From DAIDHZ01 sp035480255 (lineage in GTDB: Bacteria > Chlamydiota > Chlamydiia > Chlamydiales > SM23-39): a DNA stretch of 20,385 nt. Of this stretch, positions 8,688-15,578 are shown piece after piece. The position numbers and the translations under genes are program-made. Where the stretch lies: positions 1 through 20,385 of the forward strand of contig CAZVXF010000022.1 in NCBI GenBank assembly GCA_964630875.1, read 5' to 3'. The notes beneath the pieces were generated by a model, which did not search any database, was not told the origin of the DNA, and worked only from the letters and a program-made list of their open reading frames with translations. Each line of letters opens with the position of its first letter. Positions within the stretch are counted from its first letter, which is position 1.

Positions 8688-9343
8688 CGAGTGCGCAATC
8701 GATCGCCAGGTTTTAATTTTCGGGCTTTTTCTTCATTCAATTGATTCAATTTGAGGAGTTCTTCGAGTTTCATGTGATGCTTCATTGCAATTCCCCATGG
8801 ATTATCTCCAACTTTCACGATGTAATATTCGGGACCCTGCATCGCGATTGGTTTTTCAACAATGGCTTTCGGTTCAGCGGCTGCAACTGCCTTTGGCTCA
8901 GGGATTCTAAGGACCTGTCCCACTTTTAAAAATGTTCCTGGCAACTGATTGAGTTTCATAATCTCATCGGCCGTTGTATGATTGGCTTTCGCTATTTTAT
9001 CGAGTGTGTCCCCTTTTTTGACGCTTACTTCAACTCTCTTTGATTCGATGACTTTTACATCTGCAATCACAGGAAGTGAAGCCTGTTCCGCCACAGGAGG
9101 TGGTAATTTATGCGTAATTTCTGGGATGACAGCAATTGGCACGTGGACAATCGATTGTGGGGCATTTTGTTGGAGCGCCTGATCTGCAACATTTGGGAAA
9201 AGTGGATGATTGATTGTTGAGGAAGTTGCCTGAACAATTTCATTTTTCATCTCTTCACGTGACGTAAGAGATGCGATAAAAAGGACAACAAGAAGTCCTG
9301 CATTCACCATCACTGCTATGAGAATTGTTTTCTTTCGATCCAT
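8684..9343 (-). CDS. Membrane-anchored double-LysM protein (chlamydial NlpD-like position)
   Basis: This 219-residue protein has an N-terminal membrane anchor (about 7-25), a Pro/Ala-rich stalk, and two LysM peptidoglycan-binding domains: 105-149 (VKKGDTLDKIAK to VGQVLRIPEP) and 173-219 (IVKVGDNPWGIAM to LKPGDRLRTR). It ends with the second LysM, and no M23/LytM endopeptidase domain follows, so any role in peptidoglycan remodelling would be as a binder or scaffold and not as an enzyme or classical amidase activator. The same cluster position in Chlamydia holds the gene called nlpD, so orthology is likely but the symbol is withheld. It starts inside the last 28 bp of murD and shares ATGA with ftsW. 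Confidence 0.85.
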   Translation of the reverse strand: MDRKKTILIAVMVNAGLLVVLFIASLTSREEMKNEIVQATSSTINHPLFPNVADQALQQNAPQSIVHVPIAVIPEITHKLPPPVAEQASLPVIADVKVIESKRVEVSVKKGDTLDKIAKANHTTADEIMKLNQLPGTFLKVGQVLRIPEPKAVAAAEPKAIVEKPIAMQGPEYYIVKVGDNPWGIAMKHHMKLEELLKLNQLNEEKARKLKPGDRLRTR

Positions 9344-10494
9344 TTCCTAATTAACTCCTTAAATACTTCCCCTCTTCGCTCAAAGTTTGCAAATTGATCA
9401 TAACTTGAGCACCCAGGAGATAATAAAACTATATCTTTTTCTTGCGCCATTTTACAGGCAATTTCAACTGCCTCAGCAAAAGGACCAACTTTTGTAAAAG
9501 GTATGCTGCCCTCTAATTCATGTTCTATCTTCTCTTTTGCCAAACCATACGCGATGACATGTTTTACAGTATTTTTAAAACAGTCAATCCAGGGTCGATA
9601 ATTTGAACCCTTATCTGTACCGCCAACAATGAGAATTACAGGATTCTGCATTTGTCTCACAGCAAATATGACAGATTCTACATTTGATGATTTGCTGTCA
9701 TTATAAAATGTGACACCATCTTTCTCACCAATCCATTCTATTCGATGGGGTGGCTTTTTAAAACTCGCCAAAGCTTGATCAAAAACAACTCTAGTTATAC
9801 CAAATTTCGAACAAATTGCAAAGACATCAAAAAAAGCAAATTTTCTTTTAAAAGAATAACGATTTTGTACTTGTTCTGTGATGAATAAAGTTCCATTCTC
9901 TTTTAAACAGTCCTGAATTGCAATTTTTGCCTCTGCATACTCTCGCATCGATGGATAACGATCAAGATGATTTTCTGTAATATTTAAAATCACAGCATAA
10001 TCCAAACAACGCTGCTTGAGTGTATCTAACTGGAATGAACTCAGTTCAACAACAAGAATTTCGTCATCCTCTACGTTTCCTAAAACTGTCGACAGGCTAA
10101 CTCCGACATTTCCGACCGCTCGAGCGCGTAATCCTGCCGCCTTTAAGACATGCGCAATCTGCAATGTAGTCGTTGTCTTGCCATTACTTCCCGTAATTCC
10201 GATGCAGCGATTCCGAATGTTTCGAAACGCAAACTCCACCTCTCCAATCACTTCGATATTTTTCGCAAACGCTTGCTGCACAAGTGGATGCGATAAAGAA
10301 ATCCCCGGAGATACAATCACCTGATCGACGTTCTCAAATGTGATATTTTCATCGGAGAGAACCAAGCCACTCAACTCTGAAAGATCCAATGCAGAGGCTT
10401 TCCTATCTACCCCGATCACATGATGGCCCTGTCGCAAAAGATAAGAGGCTGCGGCTTTCCCGCTAATCCCCATTCCGAGTACTACATATCTCAT
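9316..10494 (-). CDS. murD: UDP-MurNAc-L-alanine-D-glutamate ligase MurD, shortened central domain
   Basis: This 392-residue cytoplasmic ATP-dependent ligase adds D-Glu to UDP-MurNAc-L-Ala. It has the N-terminal VLGMGISGKA loop, the P-loop TGSNGKTTT (101-109), Glu150 in VELSSFQLDT, NITENHLDRYP with His176, the carbamylatable Lys190 in EAKIAI, then HRIEW, NDSKSSN and GGTDKGSNY, with a C-terminal LLSPGCSSYDQF. The start is the ATG at 10494, 14 bases after the mraY stop; upstream codons open in frame overlap mraY and lack homology. Compared with E. coli MurD (438), about 44 residues are missing between HLDRYP and HR, and the usual G-x-HNxxN motif cannot be found there. It is otherwise a normal MurD. 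Confidence 0.93.
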   Translation of the reverse strand: MRYVVLGMGISGKAAASYLLRQGHHVIGVDRKASALDLSELSGLVLSDENITFENVDQVIVSPGISLSHPLVQQAFAKNIEVIGEVEFAFRNIRNRCIGITGSNGKTTTTLQIAHVLKAAGLRARAVGNVGVSLSTVLGNVEDDEILVVELSSFQLDTLKQRCLDYAVILNITENHLDRYPSMREYAEAKIAIQDCLKENGTLFITEQVQNRYSFKRKFAFFDVFAICSKFGITRVVFDQALASFKKPPHRIEWIGEKDGVTFYNDSKSSNVESVIFAVRQMQNPVILIVGGTDKGSNYRPWIDCFKNTVKHVIAYGLAKEKIEHELEGSIPFTKVGPFAEAVEIACKMAQEKDIVLLSPGCSSYDQFANFERRGEVFKELIRKWIERKQFS

Positions 10495-10508
10495 ATCAAT
10501 TTTTTCCG

Positions 10509-11699
10509 TTATTGGAATTTCAATGATGCAACTGATATAATTGCAAAGAGCAGCCCAATAATCCAAAAACGAATCACAACCTTTGTTTCAGGCCAGCCTT
10601 TATATTCAAAATGGTGGTGAAGTGGAGAACAGAGAAACACTCTTTTTTTATTGCGATATCGATAGCTCAGAACTTGAATAATCACAGACAGTGCCTCTGC
10701 GACAAAAATCATGCCTGCGATTGCAAGGACCATTTCTCTGCGCAGCAAAACGGCGCTGACTCCAAGAATTCCTCCTAAAGCAAGCGATCCAGTATCACCC
10801 ATAAAAACTTGCGCGGGATATCCATTGTACCATAAAAACCCAAGACTTGCACCTGCAAGAGCCATTAAATAGATCCCGATTTCCCCACTTCCCTCGATGT
10901 ATAAAATATGTAAGTAGCGCGCAAAATCAATGTGATTCGACAGAAAAGCAAAAGCTGCTAATACAACCGAAACCATGACGATGCACCCAGCGGCAAGTCC
11001 ATCTAAACCGTCTGTCAAATTCACTGCATTTGAAGATCCGGTAATCACAAGCATGAAGAAGAGAAGGGCAAAAATCTTTGATAAACCCTCAAAAATGACG
11101 ACCGGATCTTTCCAAAATGGAACATACAATCGACTCATGTATTGATCCAATGTATAGTTTGTCGTCTTCACTTGTCCTTTTATCGTGATTTGTTCTTTGG
11201 CAGTCGGAAGCTTTGATTCTGAGTGACGAGAAATCGCAGGGAATAAGAGAAAAGCTGCAACTAGAAAAGAAAATCCGAGCTGATACAACATTTTAAAGCG
11301 GGCCTTCAAACCCTTGCTATTTTTATACTTTAATTTTAGATAGTCATCGCGAGCGCCCACATAGCCTAAAACAAAGGTTGTAAACAACAATATCCAAGTG
11401 AAAACATTGTTCAAGTCCATCCATAAAAAAAGAGAGACGACCATTGAAAATAAGATCAGGATTCCGCCCATCGTGGGAGTCTCTTTTTTTTTGCCATGAA
11501 GCTCCGCAAGCAAAGGAACTTCTTGCATCGAACGAATCGACTGACCAATTTTTAATTCATACAACTTCTTGATAAATCGTGGACCTAAAAAAATGGTTAG
11601 AAGAAGACCTGTCAGAGCGGCCAAAATCATGCGCGTAGAAAAATAGGTAAATGCACTCGGAACTTTCCACGTGATATGATTTAAAATCCACAATAACAT
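10509..11699 (-). CDS. mraY: Phospho-MurNAc-pentapeptide transferase MraY
   Basis: This 396-residue polytopic inner-membrane enzyme moves phospho-MurNAc-pentapeptide from UDP to undecaprenyl phosphate, making lipid I. Visible motifs are PTMGGILIL, the catalytic GARDDYLKL aspartates, the substrate loop NAVNLTDGLDGLA, VFMGDTGSLALGG and the cytoplasmic SPLHHHFEYKGW. About ten membrane segments alternate with these loops; a hydrophilic periplasmic loop is as long as in proteobacterial homologues. I start it at the ATG at 11699 (MLLWILNHITW), overlapping murF by 19 bp; a further in-frame ATG at 11717 adds only MYGKSN. Confidence 0.95.
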   Translation of the reverse strand: MLLWILNHITWKVPSAFTYFSTRMILAALTGLLLTIFLGPRFIKKLYELKIGQSIRSMQEVPLLAELHGKKKETPTMGGILILFSMVVSLFLWMDLNNVFTWILLFTTFVLGYVGARDDYLKLKYKNSKGLKARFKMLYQLGFSFLVAAFLLFPAISRHSESKLPTAKEQITIKGQVKTTNYTLDQYMSRLYVPFWKDPVVIFEGLSKIFALLFFMLVITGSSNAVNLTDGLDGLAAGCIVMVSVVLAAFAFLSNHIDFARYLHILYIEGSGEIGIYLMALAGASLGFLWYNGYPAQVFMGDTGSLALGGILGVSAVLLRREMVLAIAGMIFVAEALSVIIQVLSYRYRNKKRVFLCSPLHHHFEYKGWPETKVVIRFWIIGLLFAIISVASLKFQ

Positions 11700-12850
11700 A
11701 TTACTTTTTCCATACACAAACTGCGAGAACCCTTAATCAGCACGACATCCCCTTCTCGCATGATTTCCTTCAAACGAAGTGCTAAACTTTCATGATTTTC
11801 AAAACGCTCTCCCACTTTCCACTCCTCACCAATAACGAATAAGTGATCGACTGTTTGTAAAGCGAGATTCCCAATTTCAACATGGGCGCTTTCTGAAAAT
11901 GTTCCCAATTCCTTCATCGAACCGAGAATGGCTATTTTTCTTCTCTTGTAAGCTTGTAAACCAAACAATGCGGCCTTCATCGATTCAGGGTTTGCATTAT
12001 ACGCATCATTGATCAATAAAATCCCGTTTTTTTCAGAGCGCTCAAAGCGCATTTTAGGCAATTTTAAATGGGGAATTCGCTCAAAAATCTCACGATCTGT
12101 CATCCCAAAATAGCGCGCTACACTGACTGCCGCCGCTAAATTATGATTCAGATGAGCCTCCTGAAAAACAGGCCAATCTTCTCCCTTAAAAATCGAAATA
12201 TTTGGAAGTCCATAATCACGATCTGCAATCGCAAATTTCGTTTTAGGATGTGCGAAAATTTGCGTCTTTCCACGTGCAATTTCCTCCATCCCACCAGGAA
12301 AATATGCAGCATGAGCAAGACCTACTTTGACAAGGACAGCAACATCAGGGGGCGCAATCTCCACAAGTCTTGCAATATCCCCCATTTCACTCATCCCCAT
12401 TTCCAAAACCAAGATTTCCGCATCTTTTGGGCGATTTAAAACAGTTAAAGGAAAAGTGAGTTTCGAGTTTTGGCTCTCTTGCGTTTTTCCAACACGAAAC
12501 TTTCCTTCTAACAGTGTCGCAATAAAATCCTTCGTTGTCGTTTTTCCAACAGACCCTGTCACTCCAACAATTTGAATGGTAGAATTTTCAAGTGACTTCT
12601 TTGCTAGATCTCTTAATGTTTGCCCCACATCATCTACCCCAAATAAGCGAAGACCAAAATCTGAGCCCAAATAATGTTTTGATACTACAGCCGCCCTAGC
12701 CCCCTTCGATTGGACCTCCTTTAAAAAGTCATGTCCATCATTTTTCTCGCCGCGTATTGCAAAAAACACATCCCCAGGGGTGATTAGCCTACTATCTATT
12801 TGATAACCAGACGCTTGAAATATTTCTGACAACAAAAAATTTTCAGTCAT
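11681..12850 (-). CDS. murF: UDP-MurNAc-tripeptide-D-Ala-D-Ala ligase MurF
   Basis: First gene of the operon. The 389-residue ATP-dependent ligase adds D-Ala-D-Ala, the product of the Ddl half of MurC-Ddl, to the UDP-MurNAc-tripeptide. Motifs are DSRLITPGDVFFAIRGE, the P-loop VTGSVGKTTTK (97-107, with Val where most Mur ligases have Asn), EMGMSEMGDI, VGLAHAAYFPG, NDAYNANPESM and the C-terminal VVLIKGSRS. Homology starts about MTENFLLSEIF, so I prefer the ATG at 12850; an ATG at 12892 preceded closely by AGGA would add the hydrophobic MILFLIPGVVFSIH, unlike a ligase N-terminus. A small perfect stem (TGTATT/AATACA, 12852-12866) lies just before the preferred ATG. No murE is present in the window. 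Confidence 0.93.
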   Translation of the reverse strand: MTENFLLSEIFQASGYQIDSRLITPGDVFFAIRGEKNDGHDFLKEVQSKGARAAVVSKHYLGSDFGLRLFGVDDVGQTLRDLAKKSLENSTIQIVGVTGSVGKTTTKDFIATLLEGKFRVGKTQESQNSKLTFPLTVLNRPKDAEILVLEMGMSEMGDIARLVEIAPPDVAVLVKVGLAHAAYFPGGMEEIARGKTQIFAHPKTKFAIADRDYGLPNISIFKGEDWPVFQEAHLNHNLAAAVSVARYFGMTDREIFERIPHLKLPKMRFERSEKNGILLINDAYNANPESMKAALFGLQAYKRRKIAILGSMKELGTFSESAHVEIGNLALQTVDHLFVIGEEWKVGERFENHESLALRLKEIMREGDVVLIKGSRSLCMEKVICYCGF

Positions 12851-12927
12851 GTGTATTGAAAATACAACACCTGGGATAAGAAATAAAATCATTTCCTAAC
12901 GCCCTCATCCCCAATAAGATGTAATTA

Positions 12928-12957
12928 ATTACAAATTTTAAAAAATCTGTATATCAA
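12928..12957 (-). promoter_or_regulatory. Candidate promoter of the murF-ftsQ operon
   Basis: On the minus strand TTGATA (12957-12952, 4 of 6) and TGTAAT (12933-12928, 5 of 6) are 18 bp apart, with transcription predicted near 12921. This is the only gene-free stretch upstream of murF, and it is very AT-rich. It lies almost back to back with the divergent promoter of the 508-residue gene, so the two could compete or share a regulator. Confidence 0.4.
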
Positions 12958-12973
12958 GAATAATTAACAAATG

Positions 12974-12982
12974 TGTTATAAT
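12974..12982 (+). promoter_or_regulatory. Extended -10 promoter of the 508-residue gene
   Basis: TGTTATAAT at 12974-12982 is a perfect -10 hexamer with the TGn extension. The -35 position (about 12954-12959, TCAAGA) is weak, as is usual for extended -10 promoters. Transcription would begin near 12989, downstream of the in-frame TTG at 12982 and upstream of the ATG at 13006, which supports the ATG as start and gives a leader of under 20 bases. Confidence 0.55.
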
Positions 12983-13005
12983 TGATTAATAGTAATGGTT
13001 TAAAT

Positions 13006-14532
13006 ATGATTAAATCTTTTAATTATTCTTCTAAATTGAATGGTGCAATTGCAAGGAATCTAGGGCATCGAACAGCTCCAAAAACCGCTTCTTCTGTCAG
13101 CAGAGTTCACGGAGTAGCAAGTTGCGCAATGGGATTTCAGAATCAATCTCGCCAGGAACAAACTAGGTACCTCCCTCGTCCATTTATGCCAATTTCTTAT
13201 AATGATCCTGAAGATGATGACCAATTCGAACAAACTGCAAACCGAGAACCTTCTGAACAAAAATCGCTTCGGCAAGATGAAAAGCCAAGATGTTCTGCAA
13301 TAGGGAATGAGCAAGGAACAGAATGCCTAGACCTCCCTCTACAACGAGTTCCGTCCAAATCAGACGCCCGAACCCTGCATAGAACCCCCCAACATCCCCT
13401 AAACCCCACCCCGGAAAAAAAAGAAACGAGAACAAAAGCCCCAGAACTCACAGAAATCGATCCGACTTCTAGCGATCATTCAGATCAGAGGCTACAGCCA
13501 GAATATTCGGATCCAAAAAAAGAGCTCCCACAAACCCCATCTCAAAAAGACTCTGCATTAAATCCAACGGAACACAATAAAGATGGTGAAGGAACTGCGG
13601 CTGCTGCAGATGAGTTCCTACAGCCTGCGCTTCAGAGATACCCAGCTCCAAACCCAACGGAACACGATAAAGATGATGCAGGAACTGCGGCTGCTTCAGA
13701 TGAGATCCAAGCCCAGGCTCAAAGAGGCTCTGCTTTAACCTCAATTGACGATAGTTCTGATTACTCTTCCACTACCGATGAGTCAGAAGCCGTAGAAGGC
13801 CTCGACGACGATGACGATGATGCCCTAGCCTCTGTCACATCCAAGCAATCTGCCGCTGTAAGTGCGGTGACTCCCTCCTCTACTTTTAAAACCTATTCTA
13901 AGACGGTTATCTGGGGCGGCCATTCTTATACATTAAGAGAAAGGCTTCCTGATTCCACAACAGATGCTGCCTGGGATGCTATCGCCGCGAGTTACTTTGC
14001 GATTTTAGAAGATCATCAACAATACGCAGGTGTTGGTTATCTGAAGCTCTCAATCGATCCGTCTTCAAAGGAAATGAGGATCGATATTCCAGCAAAATCC
14101 GCGCAAATTATAGTTCCTTCCAATCATGCAACTTTGCAAGCTTTGGTCAAGTTTCATGAAAATGGCAAACTCAAAGATCTTCATGCCTTTTTAACATTGC
14201 CCAATCACTCTCCAAGAGATTTACAAAATTTGAGTCCAAACTCTCAACCCCCTGGAACTGTTATCAGAGAAGTTTGTGAAAATTGGTTGATTTACAAAAC
14301 AGCCGGATTAAATGAAAAAAAGAAGCGAACGACTGACAAAAAAGAGCTCGAAATCATTGACGAGCTTCTCAATTGGATTAAAGCGCGCAATACGAATCAA
14401 GTAATTGATATGATGCCTATTGAAAAGCTTCTCAGAAAACATTATCCTCAATGGTTTGCCGATGCTTCTAGCGAGAACCTAAAGACATGGCTGATGCAAT
14501 TTGTGACACCCGTTGTTTTTAAAGTACTCTAA
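13006..14532 (+). CDS. Unrecognised 508-residue protein; candidate secreted effector
   Basis: I do not recognise a family. Residues 1-50 contain no Asp or Glu but have Lys/Arg at 3, 10, 17, 22, 26, 33 and 49 and many Ser/Asn/Ala, a composition compatible with a type III secretion signal or a mitochondrial-type presequence. Residues about 55-290 are polar and probably disordered (Pro, Gln, Glu, Ser, Thr, Asp), with a 30-residue tandem repeat (186-245) and a six-Asp run (267-272). Residues about 292-508 look folded, starting TFKTYSKTVIWGGHSYTL, with predicted strands then charged helices. No membrane segment is seen. It is a single gene between the divergent murF operon and tRNA-Cys, with its own promoter; from memory no such gene lies here in Chlamydia. 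Its function is unknown and the effector role is an inference. Confidence 0.8.
   Translation: MIKSFNYSSKLNGAIARNLGHRTAPKTASSVSRVHGVASCAMGFQNQSRQEQTRYLPRPFMPISYNDPEDDDQFEQTANREPSEQKSLRQDEKPRCSAIGNEQGTECLDLPLQRVPSKSDARTLHRTPQHPLNPTPEKKETRTKAPELTEIDPTSSDHSDQRLQPEYSDPKKELPQTPSQKDSALNPTEHNKDGEGTAAAADEFLQPALQRYPAPNPTEHDKDDAGTAAASDEIQAQAQRGSALTSIDDSSDYSSTTDESEAVEGLDDDDDDALASVTSKQSAAVSAVTPSSTFKTYSKTVIWGGHSYTLRERLPDSTTDAAWDAIAASYFAILEDHQQYAGVGYLKLSIDPSSKEMRIDIPAKSAQIIVPSNHATLQALVKFHENGKLKDLHAFLTLPNHSPRDLQNLSPNSQPPGTVIREVCENWLIYKTAGLNEKKKRTTDKKELEIIDELLNWIKARNTNQVIDMMPIEKLLRKHYPQWFADASSENLKTWLMQFVTPVVFKVL
13561..13740 (+). repeat. Two-copy 90-bp in-frame tandem repeat
   Basis: Units 13561-13650 and 13651-13740 align in register; their first 54 bases are nearly identical (both contain CCAACGGAACAC, then GGAACTGCGGCTGCT and CAGATGAG). 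Each encodes 30 residues beginning NPTEH(N/D)KD and containing GTAAA(A/S)DE. The second halves have diverged. The similarity in DNA suggests a fairly recent duplication within the disordered region. Confidence 0.85.
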
Positions 14533-14633
14533 GCATTGACAACACATCATTGAATTGACGCGAGAACTGGACACCTCAAAGGTTTGAAACGATTCTCAAC
14601 TGCTTGCCTTTTCTGTGGTTCCTAGAAAATCAA

Positions 14634-14662
14634 TTGACCCCATTTTCTATTTTCAGCATAAT
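14634..14662 (+). promoter_or_regulatory. Promoter of tRNA-Cys (and probably rsmI-groEL)
   Basis: TTGACC (14634-14639, 5 of 6) and CATAAT (14657-14662, 5 of 6) are exactly 17 bp apart. The predicted start near 14669 lies about 3 bases before the first base of the tRNA, a typical layout for a stable RNA promoter. No terminator is visible between the tRNA and rsmI, so this is the likely promoter for the genes behind it too. Confidence 0.7.
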
Positions 14663-14671
14663 GGGCGCTTT

Positions 14672-14742
14672 GGTGGCATCGCCAAGTGGTAAGGCTGGGG
14701 CCTGCAAAGCCCCCATCCTCAGTTCGAATCTGAGTGCCACCT
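14672..14742 (+). tRNA. tRNA-Cys (anticodon GCA)
   Basis: The 71-base sequence folds as a full cloverleaf: acceptor GGTGGCA/TGCCACC, D arm GCC/GGC with the AAGTGGTAA loop, anticodon stem GGGGC/GCCCC with loop CTGCAAA giving anticodon GCA, a 4-base variable loop, and T arm CTCAG/CTGAG with loop TTCGAAT. The discriminator base is T (U73), the known cysteine identity base. CCA is not encoded. An open frame starting at 14604 reads through the tRNA into rsmI, but is not a real N-terminal extension. Confidence 0.97.
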
Positions 14743-14753
14743 ATAATCCCTTT

Positions 14754-15563
14754 ATGTTATTTCTTGTTTCAACTCCCATTGGCAATCTTGACGATATCAG
14801 TCAAAGAGCAATCAATTCTTTGAAAGAATGCGATCTCATTTTCTGCGAAGATACTCGTCGAAGTTCCATTCTACTGGACCGCTACGGAATTCAAAAAAGA
14901 CTTCTCTCTTATCATAAATTCAACGAGAAACAAAGTTTAGAAGCGATTCTTTCAGATCTAGAATCAGGAATCAAAATTGCACTGATTTCTGATGCTGGGA
15001 CGCCTTGTATTAACGATCCAGGTCATCTACTCGTCACTGCATGTATTGAAAAAAAAATCCCTTTTACCCTGATTCCAGGGCCTTGTAGTCCAATTCAGGC
15101 ACTCGTCTTATCTGGCATGGATACGACCTGTTTTCAATATATCGGTTTTATTCCAAAAAGCGGAACAAAGAGAGTGCTCACGCAGGCTTTATCTTATCCT
15201 GGAACAACGATTGCTCTCGAAAGTCCCTCGAGAATCGTTGACACATTGAAGGAAATTCACGAGATTGATCCCGCAAGAAAAGTCGCCATTGCGCGTGAAA
15301 TGACAAAAACCTATGAAGAATGTCTGCGTGGGATCTGTAAAGAATTGATTGAACATTTTGAGAAACACCCGCCAAGAGGTGAGATCGTGCTTGTCATTGC
15401 TGGCGGCGGAATTGCTGATGGCCTTTCTGTAGAAGAGTCCATCGAAATGTTGCAGGAGTTTCATGGTTTGACAATGAAAGAGGCGATTAAGACAGCGGCT
15501 GTGATCAAAAAAATTCCTAAACGAGAAGTCTATCAATATATACAATCCTTAAAAAATACATGA
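14754..15563 (+). CDS. rsmI: 16S rRNA (cytidine-1402-2'-O)-methyltransferase RsmI
   Basis: This 269-residue SAM-dependent enzyme of the tetrapyrrole-methylase fold 2'-O-methylates C1402 in the ribosomal P site. Motifs are the N-terminal VSTPIGNLDDIS, CEDTRRS, the SAM loop SDAGTPCINDPG, LIPGPCSPI, the YIGFIPK segment and AREMTKTYEE followed by RG. The frame is open upstream through the tRNA, but family homology starts at the second residue of this ATG. It begins only 11 bases after the tRNA 3' end and has no Shine-Dalgarno, so a processed mRNA would be almost leaderless. The groEL paralogue follows after 15 bases. Confidence 0.93.
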   Translation: MLFLVSTPIGNLDDISQRAINSLKECDLIFCEDTRRSSILLDRYGIQKRLLSYHKFNEKQSLEAILSDLESGIKIALISDAGTPCINDPGHLLVTACIEKKIPFTLIPGPCSPIQALVLSGMDTTCFQYIGFIPKSGTKRVLTQALSYPGTTIALESPSRIVDTLKEIHEIDPARKVAIAREMTKTYEECLRGICKELIEHFEKHPPRGEIVLVIAGGGIADGLSVEESIEMLQEFHGLTMKEAIKTAAVIKKIPKREVYQYIQSLKNT

Positions 15564-15566
15564 TTT

Positions 15567-15573
15567 AAAGAGG
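15567..15573 (+). promoter_or_regulatory. Shine-Dalgarno site selecting the GTG start of groEL
   Basis: AAAGAGG ends 5 bases before the GTG at 15579. It is the best ribosome-binding site on this strand and supports GTG as the true start, which also matches the N-terminus of GroEL proteins (TAKEIIFEEDAR). Confidence 0.65.
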
Positions 15574-15578
15574 TCTGT

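Noticed and set aside
12982..13005. TTG start eight codons before the ATG of the 508-residue protein
   Set aside because: The TTG overlaps the perfect -10 box, so it would lie upstream of the predicted transcript start.
14533..14633. Terminator or second promoter between the 508-residue gene and tRNA-Cys
   Set aside because: There is a perfect TTGACA near 14538 but no -10 box at the right distance, and the ACCT/AGGT stem near 14572-14582 is only 4 bp without a U-run.
14604..14753. N-terminal extension of RsmI by 50 residues
   Set aside because: These codons pass straight through the tRNA-Cys gene and its promoter, and RsmI homology begins at the ATG at 14754.
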